64,000 bases of DNA from Microbacterium sp. ET2 (GTDB lineage Bacteria > Actinomycetota > Actinomycetes > Actinomycetales > Microbacteriaceae): positions 2,604,001 through 2,668,000 of the forward strand of contig NZ_CP128170.1 in NCBI RefSeq assembly GCF_030347395.1, in the 5' to 3' direction. Shown here piece by piece: positions 16,707 to 23,989 of the stretch. The notes under the pieces are model-generated. The model was not told where the DNA came from. It saw only the letters and a program-made list of their open reading frames with translations, and searched no databases. The number at the start of each line of letters is the position of its first letter. Position 1 is the first letter of the stretch. Position numbers and translations under genes: made by a program.

Positions 16707-17708
16707 GGCGATCAGGTAGACGACTCCCATGACGAGGGTCGTGCCCAACTGCCACCATCGGATGTTGGGCTTGCGTCCGGAGAAGGACACCAGCTGCGCG
16801 ACCTGGAAGAGCAGGATCGTCACCATAATGCCGAAGACCGACCAGAAGAGGATGTCGGCCGCCGCTTCGTAGGTTGCGTCATCTCGTCCTTCGCTGACGC
16901 CGCGGATGACGTCCTGGATGAGCGGCAACTGATCCTCGCGGATGACGAAGTAGAACACAATGGCGACCAGGCCGACGGCGAAGCTCAGGACCCACAGGAA
17001 CTGCGCCATGCGTACGGTGAAGGGCGGCGGTGCCTTCGCCATCACGGGCGCCGCGGAGGGGTTGACCAGCGCCGGGCGCTCCGGGGCATCGCGCTTCGGC
17101 TGGAAGCCGCGTCGCGGGGTGGAGACGACCGGGCCCTGCTGCTGCGGGTCGGGATCGGTGTAGAGCGGAACCGGCTGCTGTTGCTGTGAGCCCGGGGCGA
17201 ACTTCGCCTGGCTCACGGGAACCTGCACCGGTTGGATGCGGCCGAGAGTCGCGCCGGAGCGCGCCGGCGGTTGCCCGGGGTAGGGCTTGGCACCCTGCGG
17301 AGGTCGCTGAGGAGGCTGTTGCCCCTGCGGGCGTTGCTGTCCGAGCGGGCGCTGCTGCCCTTGACCGGGCGCCTGCTGCCCCTGCGGGCGCTGCTGCCCC
17401 TGACCGGGCGCCTGCTGACCCTGAGCGCGCTGTTGACCCTGCGGGCGCTGCTGTCCCTGGGGCGCTGACGAAGGCACCTGACCTGCTGGTCGTGGATCGC
17501 CGCCGCTCTGCGGAGGAATCTGTCCCTGCATTTGAGCCTCCGGCGTCGGTGCCTGGTTGGGCACCGTATTCGCCGGACGCTGACGGGCCCGGCGCTTCTT
17601 CTCCGTCGCCGCGTGCTGGGCGAGGACATCGTCCACGAAAGAATCCTCAGCCGCGCGCCGGCTTGGGGCATCGGCGCGCGGCTGAGGGGGCTTCTGATCG
17701 TCGGTCAC
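16539..17708 (-). CDS. Membrane protein with Gln/Pro-repeat N-terminus
   Basis: 389 residues. Residues 1-220 are basic to neutral, low-complexity and probably cytoplasmic, with PQGQQRPQGQQAPGQGQQ-type repeats. Four membrane helices follow, between about 235 and 370 (QFLWVLSFAVGLVAIVFYFVI, ILFWSVFGIMVTILLFQVA, LGTTLVMGVVYLIALEFV, FIAQAGLAVLALLFSTF). I recognise no family. It starts at GTG 17708, 23 nt after the stop of iniB-like gene 2, so the two are probably one transcript. Its membrane location next to dynamin-like proteins suggests an anchor or partner, which is inference. Confidence 0.72.
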   Translation of the reverse strand: MTDDQKPPQPRADAPSRRAAEDSFVDDVLAQHAATEKKRRARQRPANTVPNQAPTPEAQMQGQIPPQSGGDPRPAGQVPSSAPQGQQRPQGQQRAQGQQAPGQGQQRPQGQQAPGQGQQRPLGQQRPQGQQPPQRPPQGAKPYPGQPPARSGATLGRIQPVQVPVSQAKFAPGSQQQQPVPLYTDPDPQQQGPVVSTPRRGFQPKRDAPERPALVNPSAAPVMAKAPPPFTVRMAQFLWVLSFAVGLVAIVFYFVIREDQLPLIQDVIRGVSEGRDDATYEAAADILFWSVFGIMVTILLFQVAQLVSFSGRKPNIRWWQLGTTLVMGVVYLIALEFVGTGEYGAMLEQLFIAQAGLAVLALLFSTFPNALRWTARRVDVRPAGGAEDF

Positions 17709-17731
17709 AGAAGAACCTTACGGGGAGACCG

Positions 17732-18445
17732 TTACGGCTGGTCGGTCTCCTCGGTGTAGACGACGGCGTCGTCGGAGGCGATGTTGCCGCTGTTGTCGTA
17801 GTCGTACGACTCCTCGACCACGACCTCGGTGGTGTCGTTGAACGAGTTGTCGGCCGAGACGTCGGCGTCGACGTTGGTGGACTCGTCGTTGAACGACTCG
17901 TCGGCCACGACAGTGACGTCGTTCTCGGTGTTCGTCGACTCGTCGTCGAACGAATCCGTGATGTCGACGTTCGTCTCCTCGTTGCCGATGGCGACATCGC
18001 CGACCTCGACGTCGGTCTCGGAGTTGTCGACCGAGGCGTCCTCGCCGGCAGCCGTGGCCTGGTCGCCACTGGCGATGACGGCTTCCTGGTCGAAGATCTG
18101 ATTGACGTCGCCGTTCGCCCAGATGTTCTGGTTCACCGACTGGTCGACCACTGTCGCCCGGTTGTCGATGTGGAAGTTGTTGGCGATGTTCCAGATCTCC
18201 TTCTCGACCGGCGGCTTGGGGCCGGGGCCGGGAGGGTTCGGGTGGGGCGTCGGGTGCACGTCGGGGCGGTCGACGATGATCGGGGCGACAGCCCGAACGT
18301 CTTCCGCGGTGCACTCGGCGAGGCCGGCGCTGGCGAGAGCGGCCTCGGGGTTGGCGTCATATTCGGCTGCTGCGTCAGGATCGTTCAGCAAGCTCAAAAT
18401 GAACTCGATCAGTGCATCGGCGATGGTCGCCAGCGGGGTAGTCAT
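17732..18445 (-). CDS. IniB-like protein 2 with IniB N-terminal domain
   Basis: 237 residues. Residues 1-55 (TIADALIEFILSLLNDPDAAAEY, then NPEAALASAGLAECTAEDVRAV) are the helical IniB N-terminal domain. A Pro-rich linker (TPHPNPPGPGPKPP) leads to the core starting FHIDNRATVVDQSVNQNI, with ASGD and TAAGEDASVDNS, the same core as in the protein at 12040-13029. The rest is acidic, SFNDEST/DVDAD-like repeats. ATG at 18445 with AGGAG 7 nt upstream. Predicted soluble; no signal peptide. Confidence 0.8.
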   Translation of the reverse strand: MTTPLATIADALIEFILSLLNDPDAAAEYDANPEAALASAGLAECTAEDVRAVAPIIVDRPDVHPTPHPNPPGPGPKPPVEKEIWNIANNFHIDNRATVVDQSVNQNIWANGDVNQIFDQEAVIASGDQATAAGEDASVDNSETDVEVGDVAIGNEETNVDITDSFDDESTNTENDVTVVADESFNDESTNVDADVSADNSFNDTTEVVVEESYDYDNSGNIASDDAVVYTEETDQP

Positions 18446-18479
18446 AAGTCGGCTCCTGTCTCTGTGAGACTCTTTACAG

Positions 18480-18485
18480 AGGCTA
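18480..18485 (-). promoter_or_regulatory. Probable -10 of iniB-like gene 2
   Basis: Minus-strand TAGCCT, 34 nt before the ATG and 21 nt downstream of the shared regulatory blocks. No -35-like sequence is evident. Confidence 0.4.
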
Positions 18486-18506
18486 TGCGGTGGTCTTCGG
18501 TCTGAA

Positions 18507-18548
18507 ATCGGGGGTTAGCCCGAAAAGTCTTGGGGGTTCTACGGGGTT
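18507..18548 (-). promoter_or_regulatory. Putative regulator-binding region upstream of iniB-like gene 2
   Basis: Read on the minus strand: AACCCCGTAGAACCCCC, then AAG, CTTTTCGGG, and TAACCCCCGAT. It matches the block order seen at 11927-11969 and lies at nearly the same distance from the start codon. Confidence 0.45.
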
Positions 18549-18566
18549 GCCCCGATATGCATTCGC

Positions 18567-19148
18567 TCACCCGGTCGCCCCCAGGGTGACGCGCAGTTTT
18601 GCGATGAGGTCCGACCGCGACGAGGCACCCAGGCGTCGCTTGATCTGCGCCATGTGATGCTCGGCCGTTCGCGGTGAGATGAAGATCTCCTTGCCGATCT
18701 CTGCATAGGTCTTGCCCTGGAGGACGAGCTCGGCGACCTCGCGTTCGCGTTCGCTCAGAGGGCTCGAGGTCGTCGTCCGGGCGGCTGCCGTGTGCGACTC
18801 CGCATCTGCTGAGCGCGGAGCCTCGCGCGGGTGCAGCTCACGGGCGCAGGCGAGAAGGCGCGAACTGACCTTGCGATCCTCCGACCGGCGGGAGCCGTGC
18901 CCCGCGAGCCGAGCGCCGTCCCAGGCGAGACCCACCGAGGCGAGCCCTCGCGCAGCCTCTTCGACCGCGTCGGCGTCGACCTGCCCCGCGAGGACGGAAG
19001 TCCACACCCGGCCGGCGTGCGACATCTTGGCGGCCAACGGGTTCCGCGACGAGGCGGCCACCAGGGCTCGGGCGTGCGGTGCGAGATCGTCCGGCCGGCT
19101 CAGCATGATCCCCCGCTGTATACCCGCCCAGTGCAGGGGGCCGACCAC
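18567..19148 (-). CDS. LuxR-type regulator, C-terminal part (frameshifted from the next gene)
   Basis: 193 residues. The first ~110 continue a helical repeat domain (HWAGIQRGIMLSRPDDLAPH). The last 60 form a FixJ/LuxR helix-turn-helix: LSEREREVAELVLQGKTYAE...SPRTAEHHMAQIKRRLGA. There is no ribosome binding site before the GTG at 19148, and the frame overlaps the upstream regulator by 49 nt. Adding one C to the CCCCC run at 19136-19140 (minus strand) would give SLWSAPLHWAGIQ, a smooth fusion. I read this as the DNA-binding end of one large regulator, broken by a single-base shift. Confidence 0.7.
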   Translation of the reverse strand: MVGPLHWAGIQRGIMLSRPDDLAPHARALVAASSRNPLAAKMSHAGRVWTSVLAGQVDADAVEEAARGLASVGLAWDGARLAGHGSRRSEDRKVSSRLLACARELHPREAPRSADAESHTAAARTTTSSPLSEREREVAELVLQGKTYAEIGKEIFISPRTAEHHMAQIKRRLGASSRSDLIAKLRVTLGATG

Positions 19149-21109
19149 AGCGACGGCTCACCGAGGTCAGCGACGAGAGCCAGACCGCGATCGAAAGCCG
19201 CTTGCGTCCAGTGCGTGTCGCCCAGACGTGCTGCCACGATCACCAGCTCACCGAGGGGCAACAGCAGGTACAGGTCGATCTCAGGCCGGGTCGCGCGCGA
19301 TTTCACCGATTCCCACGTCGCTTCGAGCGTCGGAGTGTCGTCGTAACGGCGGGCAAGGCCCACCGAGATCGCTGCGGCGATGAGGTCGTCGCGCGCTGAC
19401 AGGCGGGTGCCGGCGGTCGCCGCGGCGAGCAGAGCGCGTGCGTCGGCCGGCTGTTCCCGCTGAAGCGCGACCCACGCATTCCACAGCTGAAGGTGCGGAA
19501 GCCAGCGGGCACCTCCCTGTCGCGCGCGCAACGCGTCATCGAGGACGGCGTGCGCCGCGGTGACATCCCCGAGACCGATGGCGACGATGGCGGCCACGAC
19601 CGCGGGCAGCTCGGTGGTCGGCGACGTATCGTGACCGGCGTTCGCCAGCTCCGATGCCCTCCGAAGATCGTCGAGGGCACTGCGCGAGTGCGAGGCCTGC
19701 AGGGAGGCGCGCAGGCCCCGTGCCCACAGCTGCATCGCGACGCCGTTGGCCGATGGCGCCGAGCCGGCCGCGCCCGGGGCATCCGGCGCCGGATCCCCGT
19801 TCTGGACGGCCGACCCAGCGCCCGCCGCCGTGACCAGAGCTCTCGTCTTTGCCGCAGGGGAGAGCGGGGGGACGGCGAGGTAACTCTGGTGCGCGAGCGA
19901 CATCAGTCCGCGGTCGGCCCAGGTGGCCGCAACCGCGTCGGCGAGAAGATCATGGTCAGTCGGTGAGAGGTCCGAACCGCCGCCGCCGTCGCCGGCGACC
20001 TCATCGAGAAGGGCCCCCGCGGCATCGACGTCCCCCGCGGCCCACAGCGCATGCGCGTGGGACGCGGCGAAGACGTGTGGGTCGGAGCCGCAGCGGATCG
20101 CGTACTCGAAGAGGGTGACGGCCAGCCGCGGATCCCGAACCACCTCGCGGCGAGCGCGGGCGGCGAGGCGGTCGCCTAGGAGCGGGTCGACGATCCCGTC
20201 GAGGCTCGTGGCGATGTCGGAACCGGGAATGAGGTCGAGGGTCCCGGCTTCGACGAGATCGACCAGCCGATCGACCGGCACGCTGGCGCGCGCAGTCATC
20301 GCAACGACCGGAGCGGGGCGCCCGTTGTGCAGGAGCAGGCCCTCGGCCTGGCCCTCGGCAGAGAGCTCGGCCTGCGCCTCGCGATCGTCGCCCTCGTTGT
20401 CACTCAGGCCCAGACTCAGCGACTCGATCCGGCGCCGCAGGCGCGGCGACACCGTGTCGAGACGGTGGCTGATCCGGCGCATCAGGGCGCGCGTCACGTC
20501 GGCGTGGGCGTCGTCGTCACCGCAGTCGCGCCCGTCGTAGGCCAGGGCGGCGTGCGCCTGCGCACACTCGAAGACCAGCCAGGCGATACCGCCGGTCATG
20601 CCGAGGATGCGCTCCTCGCACTCTCCTGTGGCATCGGGGAGGAGCTCGCGAAGCTCGGCGAGGGTCACTTCGCCGAGGAGGATCGCCGGCGCACTGCGTT
20701 CTACCGCGCGGGTCAGCTCGACCAGTTCCGATGGAGCCGGCCAGGAGCGGTACGCGATCACCACGGCCGCATCGGGGCGGTGGGCGCGATCGATCAGCTG
20801 CGACAGACGTGCCGGGTCGAGGGTGTGGGCGTCATCGACCAGGAGGGCAACGTCGTCGGGGATGGTGGAGATGCGATCGCGTGCGGACAGCAGCCTGACC
20901 GGCCGGTCATCGGCTTCGAGCTGAGAGTGGAGGAAGCGAAGGGCGTCGGTCTTTCCCGAGCCGGAGCCTCCCACGATGGCGGCGCGGACGGGCCGATCCG
21001 TCGCGACGACGGCGTGCAACGCGGTCAGTGCGTGAAGGGCGCGGGGCATCATCGAGGCGGTCCGGGTGTCCGACGAGCTGTTCAGCAGAGTCGTCATCGG
21101 AGTGCTCAC
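19100..21109 (-). CDS. AAA-type ATPase regulator (IniR/MalT-like), N-terminal part of frameshifted gene
   Basis: 669 residues: a P-loop ATPase domain with Walker A VGGSGSGKTDAL at 46-57 and Walker B VALLVDDAHTLD, then a long Ala-rich helical-repeat region of the MalT/LAL type. It ends abruptly (APCTGRVYSGGSC) in a frame that abandons the repeat. Joined to the next ORF it would be about 850 residues, the size of large ATP-dependent LuxR regulators such as IniR beside mycobacterial iniBAC. The GTG at 21109 lies 3 nt after the Hsp70-like stop, so both are one operon. It is the obvious candidate controller of the locus. Confidence 0.72.
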   Translation of the reverse strand: MSTPMTTLLNSSSDTRTASMMPRALHALTALHAVVATDRPVRAAIVGGSGSGKTDALRFLHSQLEADDRPVRLLSARDRISTIPDDVALLVDDAHTLDPARLSQLIDRAHRPDAAVVIAYRSWPAPSELVELTRAVERSAPAILLGEVTLAELRELLPDATGECEERILGMTGGIAWLVFECAQAHAALAYDGRDCGDDDAHADVTRALMRRISHRLDTVSPRLRRRIESLSLGLSDNEGDDREAQAELSAEGQAEGLLLHNGRPAPVVAMTARASVPVDRLVDLVEAGTLDLIPGSDIATSLDGIVDPLLGDRLAARARREVVRDPRLAVTLFEYAIRCGSDPHVFAASHAHALWAAGDVDAAGALLDEVAGDGGGGSDLSPTDHDLLADAVAATWADRGLMSLAHQSYLAVPPLSPAAKTRALVTAAGAGSAVQNGDPAPDAPGAAGSAPSANGVAMQLWARGLRASLQASHSRSALDDLRRASELANAGHDTSPTTELPAVVAAIVAIGLGDVTAAHAVLDDALRARQGGARWLPHLQLWNAWVALQREQPADARALLAAATAGTRLSARDDLIAAAISVGLARRYDDTPTLEATWESVKSRATRPEIDLYLLLPLGELVIVAARLGDTHWTQAAFDRGLALVADLGEPSLWSAPCTGRVYSGGSC

Positions 21110-21112
21110 CGA

Positions 21113-23224
21113 TTACTCGGCGATCGGCGGGTCAGCCGTTGCCGATGCTGACGGCGACGACGAAGGCGTCACCGTCCCGCCGGTGTCGCCACCGGTTCCA
21201 CCGGTGTCCCCTCCGGTTCCACCGGTGTCGCCTCCGGTCCCGCCGGTGTCGCCTCCGGTCCCGCCGGTGTCGCCTCCGGTCCCGCCGGTGTCGCCTCCGG
21301 TTCCGCCGGTGTCGCCTCCGGTTCCGCCGGTGTCGCCTCCGGTTCCGCCGGTGTCGCCTCCGGTTCCGCCGGTGTCGCCACCAGTTCCGCCGGTGTCGCC
21401 ACCGGTCCCGCCGGTGTCCCCACCGGTCCCGCCGGTGTCCCCACCAGTCCCACCGGTGTCGCCACCAGTCCCACCGGTCCCGCCGGTGTCGCCACCAGTC
21501 CCACCGGTGTCGCCACCGGTTCCGCCGGTTCCGCCGGTGCCGCCAGTGCTGCCGCCGGTGCCGCCCGTTGGGGTGCTGCTACCACCCCCGCTCGACTGCG
21601 AGGGCTTCGGCGATGACGGCTTCCCCGAGGTGGGTGATTGGCTCGCGGCCGGCTTCGCAGCCGGCGGGCGCGTCGCGGCGTTGCGCTCAGCGGCCTGCTT
21701 GCGCTGGTTGGTCGCCTTCGGCTTCGACTGGCTCGAGCCACGGTCCTGCTTGGCCTGTGGCTGAGCAGCGGCCATCGGCTCAGACGTCGGAAGTTCGGCG
21801 ACGGCGGCCGGCGACGGCGTGAGCGGCACGTCGACCCACTCGCGCAGATTCTCGGTGGAAGCGGCGGCGTCGAACGTGCCGGCGCCGAGCCCCCCGGCGC
21901 TGGCGAAGACCAGGCCCGTGGCGATGACGAGGGCGCCCGCTCCGGCCGCGGCGACGGCCGGCACGCGCTGGTACCAGCGGCGCGCTGCCTTCTGCTCCGC
22001 AGGGGTCTTGGGGTCGAATACCGCGAGGTCGGTCGTGGCGGCAGCCGCCGCATCCGTCGTCGCCAGTGCGCCCGCCGCGCCGGCCGCAGCGCCCACGGGA
22101 ACGAGCGCGAGCGTCGTGGCCGACTCCTCCGCCGTGGCCGGCACGAGGGCGCGGGCCGCACCCAGGGCGATGGATGACTTGGGGTCGGCGTCGATCGCGA
22201 TCGGTCGGTCGAGCCGCTCGGACAGGCGCTCGGCCACGAGCGGGATCCGAGAGGAACCGCCGATGAGCAGGATGCTCTCGAGTGCCTCGGGCTCGAGACC
22301 GGCCGAGTCCAGACCGTCCTCGAGAGTGTCGATCGTGCGCTCGATCGAGCCGTCGATCATCTCCTCGAACTCCTGGCGCGTGAGGCGCACGCTCGTCGCC
22401 CCGGAGGGGAGCAGCACCGGCACGGTGACGTCGGAGTCGAACGACAGGGCTTCCTTGGCCTCGACGCATTCGCGGCGCAGCTGCGCCAGCGCGAGCCGGA
22501 TGTCGGGGTCGGCGTCATTGAGATCGGCCTCGGCGACACCCGAGGAGCGGAGCACGTGCCGGAAGACGGCGTCGTCGAAGTCGGCGCCGCCGAGGTTGTC
22601 GATGCCGACCGGGATGCCCACGGGGGCGAAAGAGCCGTCGGCGCTCTTGCGCAGGATGACGGAGTCGAAGGTGCCGCCGCCGAGGTCGTAGACGGCGAGG
22701 GCCTGCCCGGCCTCCATGACCCGGCCCGACTCGTAGTGCCGGGCCGCTGCTTCGGGCTCGGTGATCAGGTGGACGTCCTTGACGCCCAGCTTGTCGAGCG
22801 CCGACAGGATGAGGCCGATGCGGTGCGGGCCCCACGCGGTGGGGTGGGTGAGCATCACCGCGGCGGGGCGGGAGCCCTCGCGTTCGACGACGGCGTCGAC
22901 CACGGCGGACACAGTGTGCGCCCACAGCTTCTCGGCCGGGATCGAGCGTCCGCCGGCAACCACCGGCACATCGTCCCCGATGCTGCGCTTGAATTCGCGC
23001 ACGAGTCGCTCGGGCTGCGTGATGCCGCGACGTTCGGCGGCGTCGCCGATCAGCAGCTCGCCGTCATCGGCGACGAACACCACCGTGGCGGCGCTGTCGT
23101 TGCGGCGACCCAACGGGAACGGTGCCGCGACGATGCTGCCGTCAGGCGCCGTGCGCGCCGTTGCCGCAGCGATCCGCGTCGTTCCGACGTCGATCCCCAG
23201 AAAATACGTAGCCCCAGTAGCCAA
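21113..23224 (-). CDS. Membrane-anchored Hsp70-like ATPase with Gly/Thr repeat tail
   Basis: About 703 residues. Residues 1-400 are an actin-fold Hsp70 nucleotide-binding domain: FLGIDVGTTRIAAA, LITEPEAAARHY, LAVYDLGGGTFDSVIL, LLIGGSSRIPLVAERL. There is no DnaK substrate-binding domain. Instead a single membrane helix (about 422-445, AAGAGALVIATGLVFASAGG) is followed by a basic/Pro/Ser linker and about 17 copies of a TGGTGGD heptad, then a Ser/Pro end. The topology suggests a cytoplasmic ATPase with an extracellular tail. The start is uncertain: TTG at 23224 has GGGGGAG 8 nt upstream and begins just before the fold; ATG at 23311 would add 29 residues. Confidence 0.8.
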   Translation of the reverse strand: MATGATYFLGIDVGTTRIAAATARTAPDGSIVAAPFPLGRRNDSAATVVFVADDGELLIGDAAERRGITQPERLVREFKRSIGDDVPVVAGGRSIPAEKLWAHTVSAVVDAVVEREGSRPAAVMLTHPTAWGPHRIGLILSALDKLGVKDVHLITEPEAAARHYESGRVMEAGQALAVYDLGGGTFDSVILRKSADGSFAPVGIPVGIDNLGGADFDDAVFRHVLRSSGVAEADLNDADPDIRLALAQLRRECVEAKEALSFDSDVTVPVLLPSGATSVRLTRQEFEEMIDGSIERTIDTLEDGLDSAGLEPEALESILLIGGSSRIPLVAERLSERLDRPIAIDADPKSSIALGAARALVPATAEESATTLALVPVGAAAGAAGALATTDAAAAATTDLAVFDPKTPAEQKAARRWYQRVPAVAAAGAGALVIATGLVFASAGGLGAGTFDAAASTENLREWVDVPLTPSPAAVAELPTSEPMAAAQPQAKQDRGSSQSKPKATNQRKQAAERNAATRPPAAKPAASQSPTSGKPSSPKPSQSSGGGSSTPTGGTGGSTGGTGGTGGTGGDTGGTGGDTGGTGGTGGDTGGTGGDTGGTGGDTGGTGGDTGGTGGDTGGTGGDTGGTGGDTGGTGGDTGGTGGDTGGTGGDTGGTGGDTGGTGGDTGGTGGDTGGTGGDTGGTVTPSSSPSASATADPPIAE
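21176..21550. repeat. 21-bp minisatellite inside the Hsp70-like gene
   Basis: Tandem units like CCGGTGTCGCCTCCGGTTCC (21 bp, plus-strand sense) repeated about 17 times with few changes; they encode the TGGTGGD heptads. Length variation by slippage would stay in frame. Confidence 0.85.
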
Positions 23225-23437
23225 GTTCTCATCTCCCCCAAGAGAGTCGTTTCCGGAACCTCCCCAGGTTCCAGCCCCAAATCCGACTCTGTCTGCCGCA
23301 TTGCTCACCATCGAGAGGTCTCGACGTTGAGAGCGGCGTCCCACTTCGGATGATACACACCACTGTGGACCATCTCTAGGGCCGTCGGGCGACCGTTTCC
23401 CCGATGGCCACGACCTGCTACTGTGCGCCCTTCGAAT

Positions 23438-23464
23438 CTGGCACTCACGTTGCGGGAGTGCCAA
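23438..23464. promoter_or_regulatory. CIRCE operator 1 upstream of groES
   Basis: CTGGCACTC-N9-GAGTGCCAA, a 9-9-9 inverted repeat of the HrcA-binding CIRCE class. Confidence 0.85.
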
Positions 23465-23473
23465 CGGTTTGCC

Positions 23474-23479
23474 TACACT
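23474..23479 (+). promoter_or_regulatory. Probable -10 of groES
   Basis: TACACT lies between the two CIRCE elements, so HrcA bound to either would cover the promoter or transcription start. Confidence 0.5.
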
Positions 23480-23482
23480 GGA

Positions 23483-23509
23483 TTAGCACTCTCAAGGTGT
23501 GGGTGCTAA
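23483..23509. promoter_or_regulatory. CIRCE operator 2 upstream of groES
   Basis: TTAGCACTC-N9-GGGTGCTAA; one mismatch to the CIRCE consensus right arm. Confidence 0.92.
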
Positions 23510-23542
23510 CCAGTCTTCATCTCAAGAAAGAAGAGGTAGACC

Positions 23543-23851
23543 GTGACGGTTTCCACTCAGGTTTCCATCAAGCCGCTCGAGGACCGCATCGTCATCAAGC
23601 AGGTCGAGGCCGAGCAGACCACTTCGAGCGGTCTGGTCATTCCCGACACCGCAAAGGAGAAGCCCCAGGAGGGCGAGGTCGTCGCCGTCGGACCGGGCCG
23701 GATCGACGACAACGGCAACCGGATCCCGCTCGATGTCGCCGTCGGCGACCGCGTGATCTACTCCAAGTACGGCGGCACCGAGGTCAAGTTCGGCGCGGAC
23801 GATTTCCTCGTCCTCTCCGCCCGCGACGTGCTGGCGGTCGTCGTCCGCTGA
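23543..23851 (+). CDS. groES: Co-chaperonin GroES
   Basis: The lid of the GroEL folding chamber. It has 102 residues; [26 protein letters not shown] (with the mobile loop), [16 protein letters not shown] and the [21 protein letters not shown] C-terminal half are canonical. GTG start after AAGAGG. It is preceded by two CIRCE operators and followed at once by a terminator. groEL is not next door and must lie elsewhere. The 318-nt gap upstream, to the divergent Hsp70-like gene, holds these operators and the leader of that gene. Confidence 0.97.
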   Translation: MTVSTQVSIKPLEDRIVIKQVEAEQTTSSGLVIPDTAKEKPQEGEVVAVGPGRIDDNGNRIPLDVAVGDRVIYSKYGGTEVKFGADDFLVLSARDVLAVVVR

Positions 23852-23873
23852 GTTCGTCCCAGCGACACACTCC

Positions 23874-23907
23874 ACGGGGGTCGGATGCTTCGGCATCCGG
23901 CCCCCGT
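23874..23907 (+). terminator. Terminator hairpin after groES
   Basis: ACGGGGGTCGGATGC / GCATCCGGCCCCCGT with a TTCG tetraloop, followed by TTC; one G-T wobble. Confidence 0.9.
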
Positions 23908-23977
23908 TTCGCGTCTCTCGCGGCGGAGCAGGCCACGGATGAGCGAGCGGCCCGACATCCGTCGCGCCGCGCGCGCG

Positions 23978-23983
23978 TAGGCT
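23978..23983 (+). promoter_or_regulatory. -10 element of the rarD-like gene
   Basis: TAGGCT, 6 nt before the GTG at 23990. Confidence 0.55.
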
Positions 23984-23989
23984 GAGCCG

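Noticed and set aside
21066..21764. Open frame encoding PPVSPPVPPVSP repeats on the plus strand
   Set aside because: It is the antisense of the TGGTGGD repeat tail of the Hsp70-like gene; repetitive GC-rich DNA leaves all frames open.
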